From the NCBI RefSeq assembly GCF_015207005.2, contig NZ_JADEXS020000001.1, positions 7,091,001 through 7,155,000 on the forward strand: DNA of 64,000 nt. Reading direction: 5' to 3'. Source of the stretch: Desmonostoc muscorum LEGE 12446. Lineage in GTDB: Bacteria > Cyanobacteriota > Cyanobacteriia > Cyanobacteriales > Nostocaceae. The notes under the pieces are model-generated. The model saw only the letters and a list, made by a program, of their open reading frames with translations, was not told the DNA's origin and made no database searches. The position numbers and the translations under genes were made by a program. Below, in pieces: positions 41,201 through 50,300 of this stretch (position 1 is its first letter; every line of letters starts with the position of its first letter).

Positions 41201-42101
41201 AGAGGCGATGGCATCTGAGTTAGATTACTGGCTGGGTGAGCAAGAAAAACAAGTTACTCCTTTGCCAGTAGACTATCCTGGCAGTCAAGAAGATAACACC
41301 ATAGCTTCAACTGCTTCCGTGTCACTTTCTTTAACTGAAGAACAGACCCGCGCCCTCTTGCAGGATATACCCTCTGTCTACAACACTCAAATTAACGATG
41401 TGCTGTTGACTGCCTTAGCGCAAACCTTTGCCCAATGGACAGGAGAACATTCCTTGCTAGTTGACCTTGAAGGTCATGGACGAGAAGACTTGTTTGACGA
41501 TGTGGATTTGTCCCGTACCGTCGGCTGGTTTACCACCTTATTCCCCGTTCATTTACAGCTAGAACAAATTGACCATCCAGCAGAGGCTTTAAAGTCAGTC
41601 AAAGAACAACTGCGCCGCATCCCCAACCGAGGCATCGGCTACGGCGTATTGCGATATCTGCGACAAATTCAAGAACATCGAAACGCACACAATCCCTTAT
41701 CAAATCTTTCCCCGCATCCTCTTCCCTCTCAGCCACAAGTCAGTTTTAACTACCTTGGTCAATTCGATCGGGTACTTGGAGCATCTGCGGTATTGGGTTT
41801 AGCTCAAGAATTCAAAGCCCAACAGAGTTTACTTCAGAAGCGCAGCCATCTGCTAGGGGTAAGCGGATTCATTCGCGCAGGAAAACTGGAAATGACTTGG
41901 GCTTACAGCGAGAAAGTCCACAAACGAGACACCCTTGAACACTTGGCTTTTGGATTTATGGAGGCATTAAAAACCCTAATTACCCACTGTCAATCCCCTG
42001 ATGCTGGAGGTCATACACCTTCCGACTTCTCAGCAGCCAGACTCAGCCAAAAACAGCTAGATAAATTCCTAGCCAAAATCAACAAACACAAAAGTCATTA
42101 G
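35298..42101 (+). CDS. aptA2: AptA2-like alternative starter NRPS: A-T-C-A-T-E
   Basis: 2267 residues with the same architecture as AptA1: A1 35425-37010, T1 37062-37265, C 37333-38690 (HHMVHDGW), A2 38755-40345, T2 40408-40600, E 40639-41980. The first 45 residues keep the end of a lost C domain (LTEQERHKILLEWNDT), so it derives from an elongation module. Codes: A1 DAFFLGVTFK, Ile/Val-like; A2 DTEDIGSVIK, acidic and Lys-like. Anabaena sp. 90 is known to carry two alternative anabaenopeptin starter synthetases, and this pair matches that plan: one synthetase would load a basic residue and this one an aliphatic residue. The tail SAARLSQKQLDKFLAKINK matches the AptA1 tail, so both should dock on AptB. 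In-frame repeat insertions lie at 36531, 36862, 39882 and 40220. Confidence 0.92.
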   Translation: MHKIVIGSTDSVDNFSALTEQERHKILLEWNDTTVDYPKDLCIHQLFEAQVKKTPDNIAVVFNEQKLTYQQLNHQANQLAHYLQSLGVGAEVLVGICVERSLEMVVGMLGILKAGGAYVPLDPTYPEERLSFMLADSQVQVLLTQQKLVAGFNASEAKLVCLDTDWELINQHSQENLTSNVTSENLVYVIYTSGSTGTPKGVAVPHRAVNRLVCNTNYVQLTAEDCVAQASNASFDAATFEIWGSLIHGAKLVVIPQNVVLSPQHFAACIREQGISILFLTTALFNQLASIVPQAFKDLRYLLFGGEAVDPKSVKAVLTNGSPQRLLHVYGPTENTTFSCWYLVEDVAEGAINLSIGRPISNTQIYILDSRLQPVPVGTPGELYIGGDGLARGYLNRPELTEEKFIPNPFKRGRGAEEQGSRGTEILPNSQSPVPSPQSPVPNPRLYKTGDLARYLPDGNIEFLGRVDNQVKIRGFRIELGEIEALLSLHPDVQQVVVIAREDIPGDKRLVAYIVLNQKLETMPAAGCAYATTLKCFLQEKLPHYMVPAIFIFLDSLPLTPNGKVDRQHLPAPDRTRPDLAETFVAPRNPIEEKLALIWAELLGLEQIGVNDNFFQLGGHSLIATQILSRVREVSSVELSFHHIFENPTVAGLAGVIEKCSFQQERSQRPAIQRIAREGLLPVSFAQERVYFIQQLAPENSAYQFQATMRFQGRLDVAILQQCLDEIVQRHEIFRTTYPAVNGQLFQVINPHQPISFSAIDLESFAESDRETEAQKLVELEVQKPLDINQLPLVRWVLLKLSHQEHLLLHIEHHMVHDGWSFNVFLAELVELYQAFCLGNPSPLTEPVWQFVDFAHWQRQWVKSQSAQAQLNYWQQKLSGSSPLLELPYDRPRPPEQTYNGDQIRVELPIDLCESLRILSRQEGVTLFMTMLAVFLVMLHRYTGQDDITIGTAVANRRMHEIEKLIGMIVNNLVLRTDLSGNPTFRELLDRVRQVTMEAYANEDLPFDKVVEVLKPIRNLSHNPLFQVMFSFHDSSMPDLNLPGLDISLHEPISNKSSKFDLDFLVIPRSEQRVQNGSKTKAKGITLVLEYNSDLFDAATVQRMLEEYENLLHSIITNSEQRVSELPLLTVNQQQLLKSWNKTQRDYTYKKCIHKLFETQVELKPDAIALKQDGQKLTYRELSDRANQLAHYLQSLGVKPETLVGICVERSLEMIVGLLGILKAGGAYVPLDPAYPKERLTDIQQDTQLRILLTQERFQDKLPDYPAKTICLDKDWPAIAQHSTRQPISQVELHNLAYMIYTSGSTGKPKGVMVEHRSLLNFAIAAIDEYGINASDRILQFASICFDTSIEEIFPCLAAGATLVLRTEEMLHSSDEFWRCCQQWQLTVLDLPTAYWHQLVAELTPDDSRIPENLRTVIIGGEEAQLEKVKRWHSSVAHLPNPPQLFNSYGPTEATVITTLHRLNSSDTSGVAIGRPISNAQVYILDRYLQPVPIGVPGELHIGGAGLARGYWQRPELTTEKFIENPLSNFGFSIADFGLSGDRKETKTVDITQTVNNPKSKIQNPKLYKTGDLARFRPDGNLEYLGRVDDQVKIRGFRIELGEIETVLNQHPQVFQAVAIAREDIPGQKRLVAYVVPKVGAGAHSCAPLRDFLKGKLPNYMVPSAFVLLETLPMTPNGKVDYRALPVPEFTRSPEDNFVTPSTPTEEKLAAIWSEILRLEKVSIHDNFFELGGDSILSIQVISRANQAGIQIAPKQLFQHQTIAELAAVAGITRSIKAEQGLVTGAVPLTPIQQWFFEQQLPEVHYFNQSALVEVPPDLKAELLQKIVQQLLLHHDALRLRFVQEGENWQQINAAEEIVSFRTMDLSHLPIEEQQTAIKAADTELQASLNLSTGPIARVALFQLGKDRPGRLLFIIHHLAVDGISWRILLEDLASGYQQISRGEGIKLPAKTTSFQYWSDRLLEYGQSEAMASELDYWLGEQEKQVTPLPVDYPGSQEDNTIASTASVSLSLTEEQTRALLQDIPSVYNTQINDVLLTALAQTFAQWTGEHSLLVDLEGHGREDLFDDVDLSRTVGWFTTLFPVHLQLEQIDHPAEALKSVKEQLRRIPNRGIGYGVLRYLRQIQEHRNAHNPLSNLSPHPLPSQPQVSFNYLGQFDRVLGASAVLGLAQEFKAQQSLLQKRSHLLGVSGFIRAGKLEMTWAYSEKVHKRDTLEHLAFGFMEALKTLITHCQSPDAGGHTPSDFSAARLSQKQLDKFLAKINKHKSH
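36531..36630. repeat. In-frame GCAGAGGAG/CCCCAGT element, aptA2 A1
   Basis: G-rich left half and (CCCCAGT)n right half, in the same NPF to LYKTGDL loop. Read as a Ser/Pro/Gln-rich stretch (SQSPVPSPQSPVPNP). Confidence 0.85.
36862..36890. repeat. GATGCCTGCGGCGGGC-type element in aptA2
   Basis: Read in frame as MPAAGCAYA, in the A domain just before the CFLQEKLPHYM motif. Same family as 28786, 28938 and 54953. Confidence 0.72.
39882..39996. repeat. In-frame TTTTGGATT/AATCCAAAA hairpin element, aptA2 A2
   Basis: Same element type and loop as 29564. Both arms are present, with a HIP1-like GCGATCGC in the centre. Confidence 0.85.
40220..40243. repeat. In-frame perfect palindrome, aptA2 A2
   Basis: AGGGGCGCACAG and its reverse complement, 24 bases. 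Read as GAHSCAPL just before the LPNYMVPS motif. Confidence 0.9.
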
Positions 42102-42113
42102 TCATTAGTTATT

Positions 42114-42223
42114 CCCCAGTCCCCATTCCCCAGTCCCCACTCCCCAGTCCCCAGTCCCCAGTCCCCATTCCCCAGTCCCCATTCCCCAGTCCCCACTCCC
42201 CAGTCCCCACTCCCCACTCCCCA
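42114..42223. repeat. Heptanucleotide STRR (CCCCA[G/T/C]T)15 between aptA2 and aptB
   Basis: Fifteen 7-base units (CCCCAGT, CCCCATT, CCCCACT) run to 42218 with a partial unit after, ending six bases before the aptB ATG. A GTCATTA repeat precedes them. The aptB start has no Shine-Dalgarno sequence because the repeat occupies that place. Confidence 0.92.
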
Positions 42224-42228
42224 TCATC

Positions 42229-45200
42229 ATGAACAACATCGAAGACCTTTATGAACTTTCGCCCATGCAGCAGGGGATGTTATTTCATACCCTTTATGCA
42301 CCAGAATCGGAAATCTATTTTGAGCAGTTGCTTTGTATCCTCTCAGGAGAATTAAATTTTTCTGCCTTTGAGAAAGCTTGGCATTCTGTTGTGGCGAGAC
42401 ATGCAGTTTTACGCAGTTCCTTTCATTGGGAAGAGATAGAAAAACCCTTGCAAATGGTGAATAAGCAAGTGGATCTTTCTTGGGAAAAGCTGGACTGGCG
42501 GCATTTAACAGGTGATGAACAACAACAAAGTTTAGAGGATTTTCTCAAAAGCGATCGCCAAAAAGGATTTGACCTTGCTGAAGCTCCCTTAATGCGCTTC
42601 ACCCTAATTCAACTAAAAGAACAAACCTACCAATTTATCTGGAGTCATCATCATATTCTCTTTGACGGCTGGTCGATGCAAATTGTCCTCAAAGAGGTTT
42701 TAGCTTTCTATGAGGCACATCAACGGGGTGAACAGTTACGCCTATTACCCTCTCGTCCTTATCGAGATTATATTTATTGGTTACAACAACAAGATATTGC
42801 TCAGGCAAATCAATTTTGGCAACAAACTCTCCAGGGGTTTGAAGCTCCTACTTATTTAGGAAGAAATAGGGGACTAGCAATATATAATGAACAACATTTT
42901 CAATTCTCTCAAACGCTAACTGAAAAGCTACAATCTTTCGCGCGACAGCATCATTTAACTTTCAATAATTTGGTGCAAGGAGCATGGGGATTACTCATTT
43001 CTCGCTACAGTGGAGAAAATGATGTGGTCTTTGGTGCAACTGTATCTGGTCGCCCACCGACCCTTGAGAAAGTAGACTCAATGGTGGGGCTATTTATCAA
43101 CACTCTCCCCATACGAATAAAAGTTAGTGACAAAACAGAATTATTACCCTGGTTGAAGCAATTACAAACCCAAGGATTTGAACAGGAAGAATATGCTTAT
43201 TGTTCTTTAGCAGAAATTCAAACACTGAGTGATATTCCCGCCGGATTGCCACTATTTGAGAGTATTTTAGTATTTGAAAATTATCCCATAGATTCCGCTG
43301 AGCAGGAAAACAAAAAAACTTTAGAAATTAGCCATGTTCGTTGTTTTGAACGGACGAATTATCCTCTTTCGGTGGTGATTAATCCTGAATCACAATTGTC
43401 TGGCAGAATTATCTATGATATCAGCCGCTTTGAGCAACAGACAATTGAACGCATGATTGGACATTTCCAAACATTGCTAGCAGGAATGGTAGGCAATCCG
43501 CAACAATATATTTCCCAATTATCTCTGCTCAGTGCTGCTGAAGAGGAAGAATTACGGCTGCAAGAAAATAATCAAAAGATAGATTCGATTAACTATAAAT
43601 GTATTCATAGTTTATTTGAAGAACAGGTAGAAAAAACTCCCGATGCAATAGCGATTGTGTATGAAAAGCAATATTTAACTTATCGGGAGTTGAATAACCG
43701 CGCCAATCAATTAGCGCATTATTTACAAACGCTGGGAGTAAAACCAGAGGTACGGGTGGGGATTTGTGTAGAGCGATCGCCTTTAATGGTAATCGCAATA
43801 CTCGCTATTCTCAAAGCGGGTGGGGCTTATGTTCCTCTAGATGCGGCGTATCCATCCGAAAGATTAGCATTGATGATGGAAGATGTACAAACACCCATCT
43901 TACTAACACAAACTAATTTGAAAAATAGACTCCCACTCACTGCTCAAACTGTGGTGAATCTGGATTCAGATTGGGAAATAATTGACCAATACAAAGAAGA
44001 TAATTTACTGAGTGAAGTTAATCCAGAAAATTTAGCATATATCATTTATACCTCTGGCTCCACAGGAACACCAAAAGGTACAGAAGTTCCCCATCGTAGC
44101 TTCATTGGTTTTATGTTTGGAGTTGATTATATTCATCTTGATGCACAACAAATTTGGCTGCAACATTCATCGATTTCCTGGGATGCACTAACTCTAGAAC
44201 TTTGGCCGCCCTTACTTTATGGTGGGCGTTGTGTGCTTTATCCAGGACAAATTCCCACACCTGCGGACATAGGCAAAATCATCCAAGAACAAAGGGTTAA
44301 TATCCTATTCCTGACTACGGCCTTATTTAATCTCATGATTGATGTGATGCCCGAAGGATTGTTAGGGGTTAAACAACTGATAACAGGGGGAGAATCCGTT
44401 TCTATCGCCCATATTCATCGCGCCTTAGAGATATTACCAGGGACACAAATTATTCATGGCTATGGGCCTTCAGAATGTACAGTATTTACTTGTTGTTATC
44501 CAATTCCCGAACAAATTGCTGAAAATGTACAGTCAATTCCCATTGGCAAACCTATTGGCGATAGAAAAGTGTACCTGCTAGATAAAGATTTACACAGAGT
44601 TCCCATTGGGGTTTCTGGGGAACTTTATATAGGTGGGGCGAGTGTTGCTAGAGGTTACTTAAATCAACCAACATTAACCCGTGAAAAATTTATTTCTAAT
44701 CCTTTTATCGAGGGAGATACACTTTACAAAACCGGAGATTTAGTCCGCCGTCTTCCTGATGGAAATCTGGAATTTTTAGAGCGAATTGATAACCAAGTTA
44801 AAATTCGTGGTTTTCGCATTGAATTAGCAGAAATTGAGGCATTTTTAAATCAACACCCTGACATTAAGCAAGTCGTAGTGATTGTGCGGGAAGATGAACC
44901 TGGAAACAAGCTTTTAGTTGCCTATCTCGTTGTCAAGGATAATCAACCAACCCCTAGCAGTCTGCGAAACTTCCTCAAGACAAAGCTACCTGACTATATG
45001 ATTCCCGCTGCTTTCGTATTTCTGCAGGAATTACCCTTAACTCCTAATGGTAAAATCAACAGCCGTGCTTTGCCTGTTCCAGATGCTTCCCAAAGAAATC
45101 TAGAGGTTGCTTTTATTGCTCCTCGCACGCCTACCGAACAAGAATTAGCGACTATTTGGGCTGAAGTTCTCAAATTAAAACAAATTGGAATTCACGATAA

Positions 45201-45438
45201 TTTTTTCGAGTTGGGTGGACATTCTTTACTAGCTACTCAAGTAATTTCTCGATTAAGAGAAACCTTTTCTCTAGAATTTACTCTGCGTTATTTATTTGAA
45301 AATCCCACCATTGCAGAACTCGCCCAAAAAGTCATCGCTCAACAAATTGAACAAACAGAAAATGATGCCCTAGCACAGATTTTAGGTGAAGTTGATGGCT
45401 TATCAGAGGAAGAAGTGACACAACAATTACTCTTTTGA
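42229..45438 (+). CDS. aptB: AptB-like NRPS: C-A-T (Val/Ile)
   Basis: 1069 residues. C 42229-43560 is of the D-L type (starts NIEDLYELSPMQQGMLF, catalytic HHHILFDGW), as needed downstream of an epimerase. A 43609-45070 has code DALFIGGVFK, closest to Val/Ile pockets. T 45130-45330 carries LGGHS. The N-terminus begins at the acceptor side of a docking pair that would receive D-Lys-bearing chains from either AptA1 or AptA2. The C-terminal tail (EEEVTQQLLF) is a typical cyanobacterial NRPS tail. The A-domain loop between NPF and LYKTGDL is only five residues here, showing the short form of the loop filled by repeats in AptA1 and AptA2. The ATG follows directly on a CCCCAGT repeat with no ribosome binding site. 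Confidence 0.92.
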   Translation: MNNIEDLYELSPMQQGMLFHTLYAPESEIYFEQLLCILSGELNFSAFEKAWHSVVARHAVLRSSFHWEEIEKPLQMVNKQVDLSWEKLDWRHLTGDEQQQSLEDFLKSDRQKGFDLAEAPLMRFTLIQLKEQTYQFIWSHHHILFDGWSMQIVLKEVLAFYEAHQRGEQLRLLPSRPYRDYIYWLQQQDIAQANQFWQQTLQGFEAPTYLGRNRGLAIYNEQHFQFSQTLTEKLQSFARQHHLTFNNLVQGAWGLLISRYSGENDVVFGATVSGRPPTLEKVDSMVGLFINTLPIRIKVSDKTELLPWLKQLQTQGFEQEEYAYCSLAEIQTLSDIPAGLPLFESILVFENYPIDSAEQENKKTLEISHVRCFERTNYPLSVVINPESQLSGRIIYDISRFEQQTIERMIGHFQTLLAGMVGNPQQYISQLSLLSAAEEEELRLQENNQKIDSINYKCIHSLFEEQVEKTPDAIAIVYEKQYLTYRELNNRANQLAHYLQTLGVKPEVRVGICVERSPLMVIAILAILKAGGAYVPLDAAYPSERLALMMEDVQTPILLTQTNLKNRLPLTAQTVVNLDSDWEIIDQYKEDNLLSEVNPENLAYIIYTSGSTGTPKGTEVPHRSFIGFMFGVDYIHLDAQQIWLQHSSISWDALTLELWPPLLYGGRCVLYPGQIPTPADIGKIIQEQRVNILFLTTALFNLMIDVMPEGLLGVKQLITGGESVSIAHIHRALEILPGTQIIHGYGPSECTVFTCCYPIPEQIAENVQSIPIGKPIGDRKVYLLDKDLHRVPIGVSGELYIGGASVARGYLNQPTLTREKFISNPFIEGDTLYKTGDLVRRLPDGNLEFLERIDNQVKIRGFRIELAEIEAFLNQHPDIKQVVVIVREDEPGNKLLVAYLVVKDNQPTPSSLRNFLKTKLPDYMIPAAFVFLQELPLTPNGKINSRALPVPDASQRNLEVAFIAPRTPTEQELATIWAEVLKLKQIGIHDNFFELGGHSLLATQVISRLRETFSLEFTLRYLFENPTIAELAQKVIAQQIEQTENDALAQILGEVDGLSEEEVTQQLLF

Positions 45439-45493
45439 TAACTAGATGTAGCAATTTAATGGTACTAAGTGCAAAATCCCAGGGAGTAAAAAT

Positions 45494-45874
45494 ATGTCGA
45501 AAACTATTACCTTGCCAAATATTGCCGCCAAAAAGCAATTAATTGTTACTTTATTTTGTGCTGTTGATTCCTCTGATTGGAATTTATTAGTGAAGTGCTT
45601 TGACAAAAATATTATCTATGAACGCCCAGGTTATCAGCCTTTTATTGGTCTGGATAAACTACTCAAGTTTTATCAGTATGAGAGAATTATTGCCTCTGGT
45701 CAACATCACCTTGAACATATTGTGATTGACAATAATCATGGTGCTTGCTGGGGGCAATTTATTGGTATGCATAAAAATGGCTCTGAAATTAATGAACGTT
45801 TTGCTGATGTGTATTCTTTTGAAAATGGCAAGTTCAAAACTCGACGCAGCTACTTTTTTAGGCCAGCAATATAA
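45494..45874 (+). CDS. SnoaL-like/NTF2-fold protein
   Basis: 126 residues. Length and pattern (AVDSSDWNLLVKCFDKNIIYERPG, GLDKLLKFYQ, ADVYSFENGKFKTRRSYF) are those of small NTF2/SnoaL/ketosteroid-isomerase fold proteins, which are often small-molecule-binding or isomerase-like. It begins 55 bases after aptB with an AGGGAG ribosome binding site, so it is probably co-transcribed. It is not a standard anabaenopeptin gene; its role here, if any, is unknown. Confidence 0.7.
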   Translation: MSKTITLPNIAAKKQLIVTLFCAVDSSDWNLLVKCFDKNIIYERPGYQPFIGLDKLLKFYQYERIIASGQHHLEHIVIDNNHGACWGQFIGMHKNGSEINERFADVYSFENGKFKTRRSYFFRPAI

Positions 45875-45999
45875 GTTATACTAAATAGTTTAGCTATCCT
45901 AAAATCACTTGTAAAAGTCTCTCTCTGCGTCTCTGTAGGTCAATAATTAATGCGGAATAATCATAAAATCCCAAAAACCAAGAACAGGCTCAACTAATT

Positions 46000-47148
46000 A
46001 TGACTACCGAACAATCATTGAATCCTGAAACTCAAAAACAGGCTAAAATTCGTAATGTTATTAATAAAAAACGATTAATAGTTTGCTGCGATGGTACTTG
46101 GAATGAACTTACAAGTTACTATCCTACTAACGTCGTCAAATTCGCACGCTCAGTTAAATATACAGCTGCCGATCAAACGCCGCAACTGGTCTTCTATTTA
46201 TCAGGATGTGGCACAGAAAACGATCATTTAATTGACCGTATCGGTGGGGGTGCTTTTGGATGGGGAATTGACGAAATCATTCAAGATGCCTATCGATTGT
46301 TATGTATGAACTATGACGCAGATGCTCAAGACGATATTTATCTAATTGGTTTTAGTCGCGGAGCCTATATTGTTCGTTGTTTAGCTGGCATGATTTATAA
46401 GTCCGGTTTATTAAGACGTTCCAAAATACTAGACATTCCTAAAGCTTATGACTTTTATCGCAACTCTAAAATTAAACCAAATGATCCAAAAGCTCACAAA
46501 TTCCGTGAAGATAATTCCCAAAAAATCGAAAAAATAAATTTTCAAAAAGACTATCTGAAGTATCGTGTACCCATCAAAATGTTAGGATGCTGGGATACAG
46601 TTGGAGCATTAGGTATTCCTGACATAATACCTTGGCTACCGATCGCTAAACTCTGGAATAAAAAATATGAATTTTATGATGCTACACTGAGTCCCATTGT
46701 TGAAAATGCCTTTCATGCAGTAGCCATTGATGAAAAACGCAAAGTATTTCCCTCGACTTCTATGGATAAAAATGAAAAAAATCCCGACCAAATAGTAGAA
46801 CAAGTGTTGTTCGTGGGTGAACACGCTTGTATTGGTGGAGGAACAAAGGAATATCGAGGGTTATCAGATTACCCCTTTGAATGGATGCTCAACAAAGCTA
46901 CAAAGTTGGGGTTAGACGTTTATGATCTTTATAAAGACGAGACTGATGAAGAATTTAAAATTAAGCCAGATCCAAACATTCAATTCGATAATAGTGTTAC
47001 TGGAATTTATATGTTTGGTGGTGAGGAATGGCGACCAATAAAACCTCGAACACTTATTCATCATAGTGTCAAAAAACGAATAAACGCTCGTCCCGATTAT
47101 CGTCCCCTAAATCTCAATCCTATACTCAAGTATTTGCTCCGACCTTAA
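46000..47148 (+). CDS. DUF2235 alpha/beta-hydrolase (Tle1-like phospholipase family)
   Basis: 382 residues. N-terminal KRLIVCCDGTWNE is the hallmark of the DUF2235 family. The nucleophile elbow GFSRG lies at residues 117-121, followed by AYIVRCLAGMIYKSGLL; WDTVGALG and the late VEQVLFVGEHACIGGG also fit. Members include type VI secretion phospholipase effectors (Tle1), but many bacterial members have no known role. No signal peptide or transmembrane segment is evident. It sits between aptB and aptC in the same direction, 125 bases after the SnoaL-like gene. It is the second lipase-type gene in this locus (with the patatin fusion at 20936). Confidence 0.85.
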   Translation: MTTEQSLNPETQKQAKIRNVINKKRLIVCCDGTWNELTSYYPTNVVKFARSVKYTAADQTPQLVFYLSGCGTENDHLIDRIGGGAFGWGIDEIIQDAYRLLCMNYDADAQDDIYLIGFSRGAYIVRCLAGMIYKSGLLRRSKILDIPKAYDFYRNSKIKPNDPKAHKFREDNSQKIEKINFQKDYLKYRVPIKMLGCWDTVGALGIPDIIPWLPIAKLWNKKYEFYDATLSPIVENAFHAVAIDEKRKVFPSTSMDKNEKNPDQIVEQVLFVGEHACIGGGTKEYRGLSDYPFEWMLNKATKLGLDVYDLYKDETDEEFKIKPDPNIQFDNSVTGIYMFGGEEWRPIKPRTLIHHSVKKRINARPDYRPLNLNPILKYLLRP

Positions 47149-47323
47149 TAGTATAATTTGCAAAGCGATCGCCTGATTGTCATTGTCATATTTTCGAGTT
47201 TGATTTCAGACAAAATCCAAGATGATTTAAAGTCGAATTCCGATTTTAAAACCTCTAAAATTGTGCCTTTTGCCAATCAATGAAATCCTTAACAATAATT
47301 TATTAATTTTTCAAAACAATATT

Positions 47324-50300
47324 ATGAGCGATTTACTAAAACATCTTGAAAGCCTTTCTCCTGAAAAACGAGAATTAGTCCTACAAAAACTCAAAAAGCA
47401 ACAGCAATCTCCACTCCTGACATCCATATCGCGCAAACAACCCCTTTCTCTTTCTTTCGCGCAACAAAGGCTGTGGTTTCTCGACCAACTCGAAGGTGAA
47501 AATTGTGTCTACAACGTCCCGTTTTTCTGGCAAATAAAAGGATTTATTAACATACCTGCTTTAGAACAAGCTATTAAAGAAATTGTTCAACGCCATGAAG
47601 TCTTACGTACCAGTTTCTCAGTTGTCGATGGGTTGCCGATACAGGTAATTCACCCAGATTTGAAACTGACAATGCAAGTGCTGGACTGGCGACAATTCAC
47701 AGAAGAAGACCAGTTAAGCACAGCCACCCAGTTAGCCACAAAAGAATTACAACAGCCATTTGATTTAGCAAACGCACCTTTGCTACGGGTCAAATTGTTG
47801 CAACTAACTGACCAATCCCATCTGCTATTGCTCGTCATCCATCATATCGTTTGTGATGGCTGGTCAATGGAGATATTCCGCCGGGAATTGTTCGCCCTTT
47901 ATACCGCCTTCTGCGCTGGCCAAGCGTCTCCCTTACCCGAATTATCGCTGCAATATGCCGATTTCGCCCACTGGCAAAGGCAATGGCTACAAAAAGAGGT
48001 ACTCCAAAGACAACTCGATTACTGGCAAAAACAATTAGCCGCAGTTCCGCCCCTGTTAGAATTGCCCATAGATAGACCACGCCCGTCAACTCAAACCTTC
48101 AGGGGGCGCAGCGAGTTTGGCGAACTCAATCAAGATTTAACACAGAAGTTAAAGCGTTTGAGTCAGGAGTCAGGAACAACTCTGTTTATGACTTTACTGA
48201 CAGCATTCACGCTCTTACTTTCGCGCTACAGTGGACAGGAGGATATTGTTGTTGGTTCTGCGATCGCTAATCGCAACCGTCGTGAAACTGAACCACTAAT
48301 TGGCTTTTTTGTCAATACCTTAGCATTACGTACCAATCTCGAAGGAAATCCAAGTTTCTTAGAATTACTTGAACGAGTCAAGCAAGTAACCCTCGATGCC
48401 TACGACCATCAAGATTTACCCTTTGAGAAATTGGTTGATGAATTGGGTATAGAGCGATCGCTCTCTCATCATCCCCTGTTTCAAGTCGCTTTTAGCTTGC
48501 AAAATCAAACCAAGCAACAACTTGAAACCAATGGATTAACCCTAACTCCCTTCAAGTGGGAAAACACAACAACTCTGTTGGATTTGTCACTAATTTTCCA
48601 CGAAACTCCTCAAGGCTTGACAGGAGAATGGGAATATGCATCTGATTTGTTTGCAGCCGAAACAATTCAACGGATGGTGGAACATTTTGCAGTTTTACTT
48701 CAGGGAATTGTTGATAACCCCCGACAATCCATAAATACCCTACCGTTGATGACAGCAGCGGAACTGCTACAACTACAACGCTGGAATCAAACTCAAACCG
48801 AATATCCTGAAGATAAAACTCTAGTTGACTTATTTGAACAACAAGTTGAAAAAAATCCTCATAATATTGCTTTGGTATTTGAATCCCAAAGCTTAACTTA
48901 TCAGCAATTAAATCAAAAAGCTAACCAATTAGCTCATTATTTAATTCAAAATTACCAAATTCAACCAGACACTTTAATTGGTGTCTGCGTTGACCGTTCT
49001 TTGGAAATGATTATTGGTGTACTCGGTGTCCTCAAAGGAGGTGGTGCTTATGTACCAATTGATCCCAATTATCCACAAGAGCGGATTGGATTGATGTTAG
49101 AAGACTCTGGAATATCGGTGTTACTAACCCAAAATTTTCTCCTAGACAAATTACCCCTATCTGAACTAGAAAACTCTCCTCAAGTAATTAGTTTGGATGA
49201 AGAACCTTTTAGCGAAGAATTAACAGAAAATCCCAGTCCAAAAACTACGCCTGATAATTTAGCTTATGTAATTTATACCTCTGGTTCCACAGGAAGACCC
49301 AAGGGGGTGATGATTGAACATCGCGGGCTGACCAATGTAACTTTAGCAGTGGCTAACACTTTGCAAGTTAAATCACAAAGTCGTTTTCTTCAATTTGCTT
49401 CTTTTAGTTTCGATATTTCCATTGCTGAAATTGCTCCAACTTTAGCCACGGGTGCTTGTTTATATTTGGCTAAAAAAGAGACTTTGTTACCCGGTCAAGG
49501 CTTAATAAATTTCTTAGCTGAACGCCAAATCTCCCACATCATTGTACCTCCTTCGGCCTTATCAGTATTACCTCAAGCAACTTTACCCGATTTGCAAACC
49601 ATAAGCGTTGGTGGTGAAGCTTGCCCAGCGGAATTAGTGGCACAATGGGCAACAGGACGACGTTTCATCAATGGCTATGGCCCTACAGAATCTACAGTTG
49701 TTGCAAGCATAGCTCTTTGTCAACCCAATGGCAAAAAACCACGAATTGGTAAACCATTAGCTAATACCCGCATCTACATTTTAGATGCTCACAATCAACC
49801 ATTACCCCCAGGAATACCTGGAGAATTGTGCATCGCTGGCGTAGGTTTAGCAAGAGGCTATCTGAATCGTCCTGAAACTACCGCCGAAAAATTTATTGAA
49901 GTTGAATTATTCGGGAAAGTTGAGCGAATTTACAAAACTGGCGATTTAGGAAAATGGGGAGATGATGGCAACCTTGAGTATTTAGGTCGCATTGACGATC
50001 AAGTTAAATTACGGGGCTTCCGCATCGAATTGGGTGAAATTGAATCGCTATTATTGCAACATCCATCGGTTAAAGAAGCTGTTGTAATTTTACATGAAAC
50101 TGATAGTAATCCCAGGTTAATAGGTTATGTGACTGCGGCGGAAAAATCCGTTAATTTAGTAGGGGCGCACAGCTGTGCTACCCTACTCAAGGATTACCTG
50201 AAAATTCGTCTGCCGAATTATATGGTTCCTAGCCAGATTATTGTACTGGATAAATTTCCCCTTAGTCCTAACGGTAAACTAGATCGGAAAGCATTACCAA

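Noticed and set aside
42114..42223. CRISPR array or structured RNA at the CCCCAGT repeats
   Set aside because: Units are 7 bases with no spacers, the pattern of cyanobacterial STRRs.
47261..47323. TTG start for aptC at 47261
   Set aside because: The added 21 residues (MCLLPINEI...) do not look like an NRPS N-terminus, while the ATG at 47324 gives a normal one.
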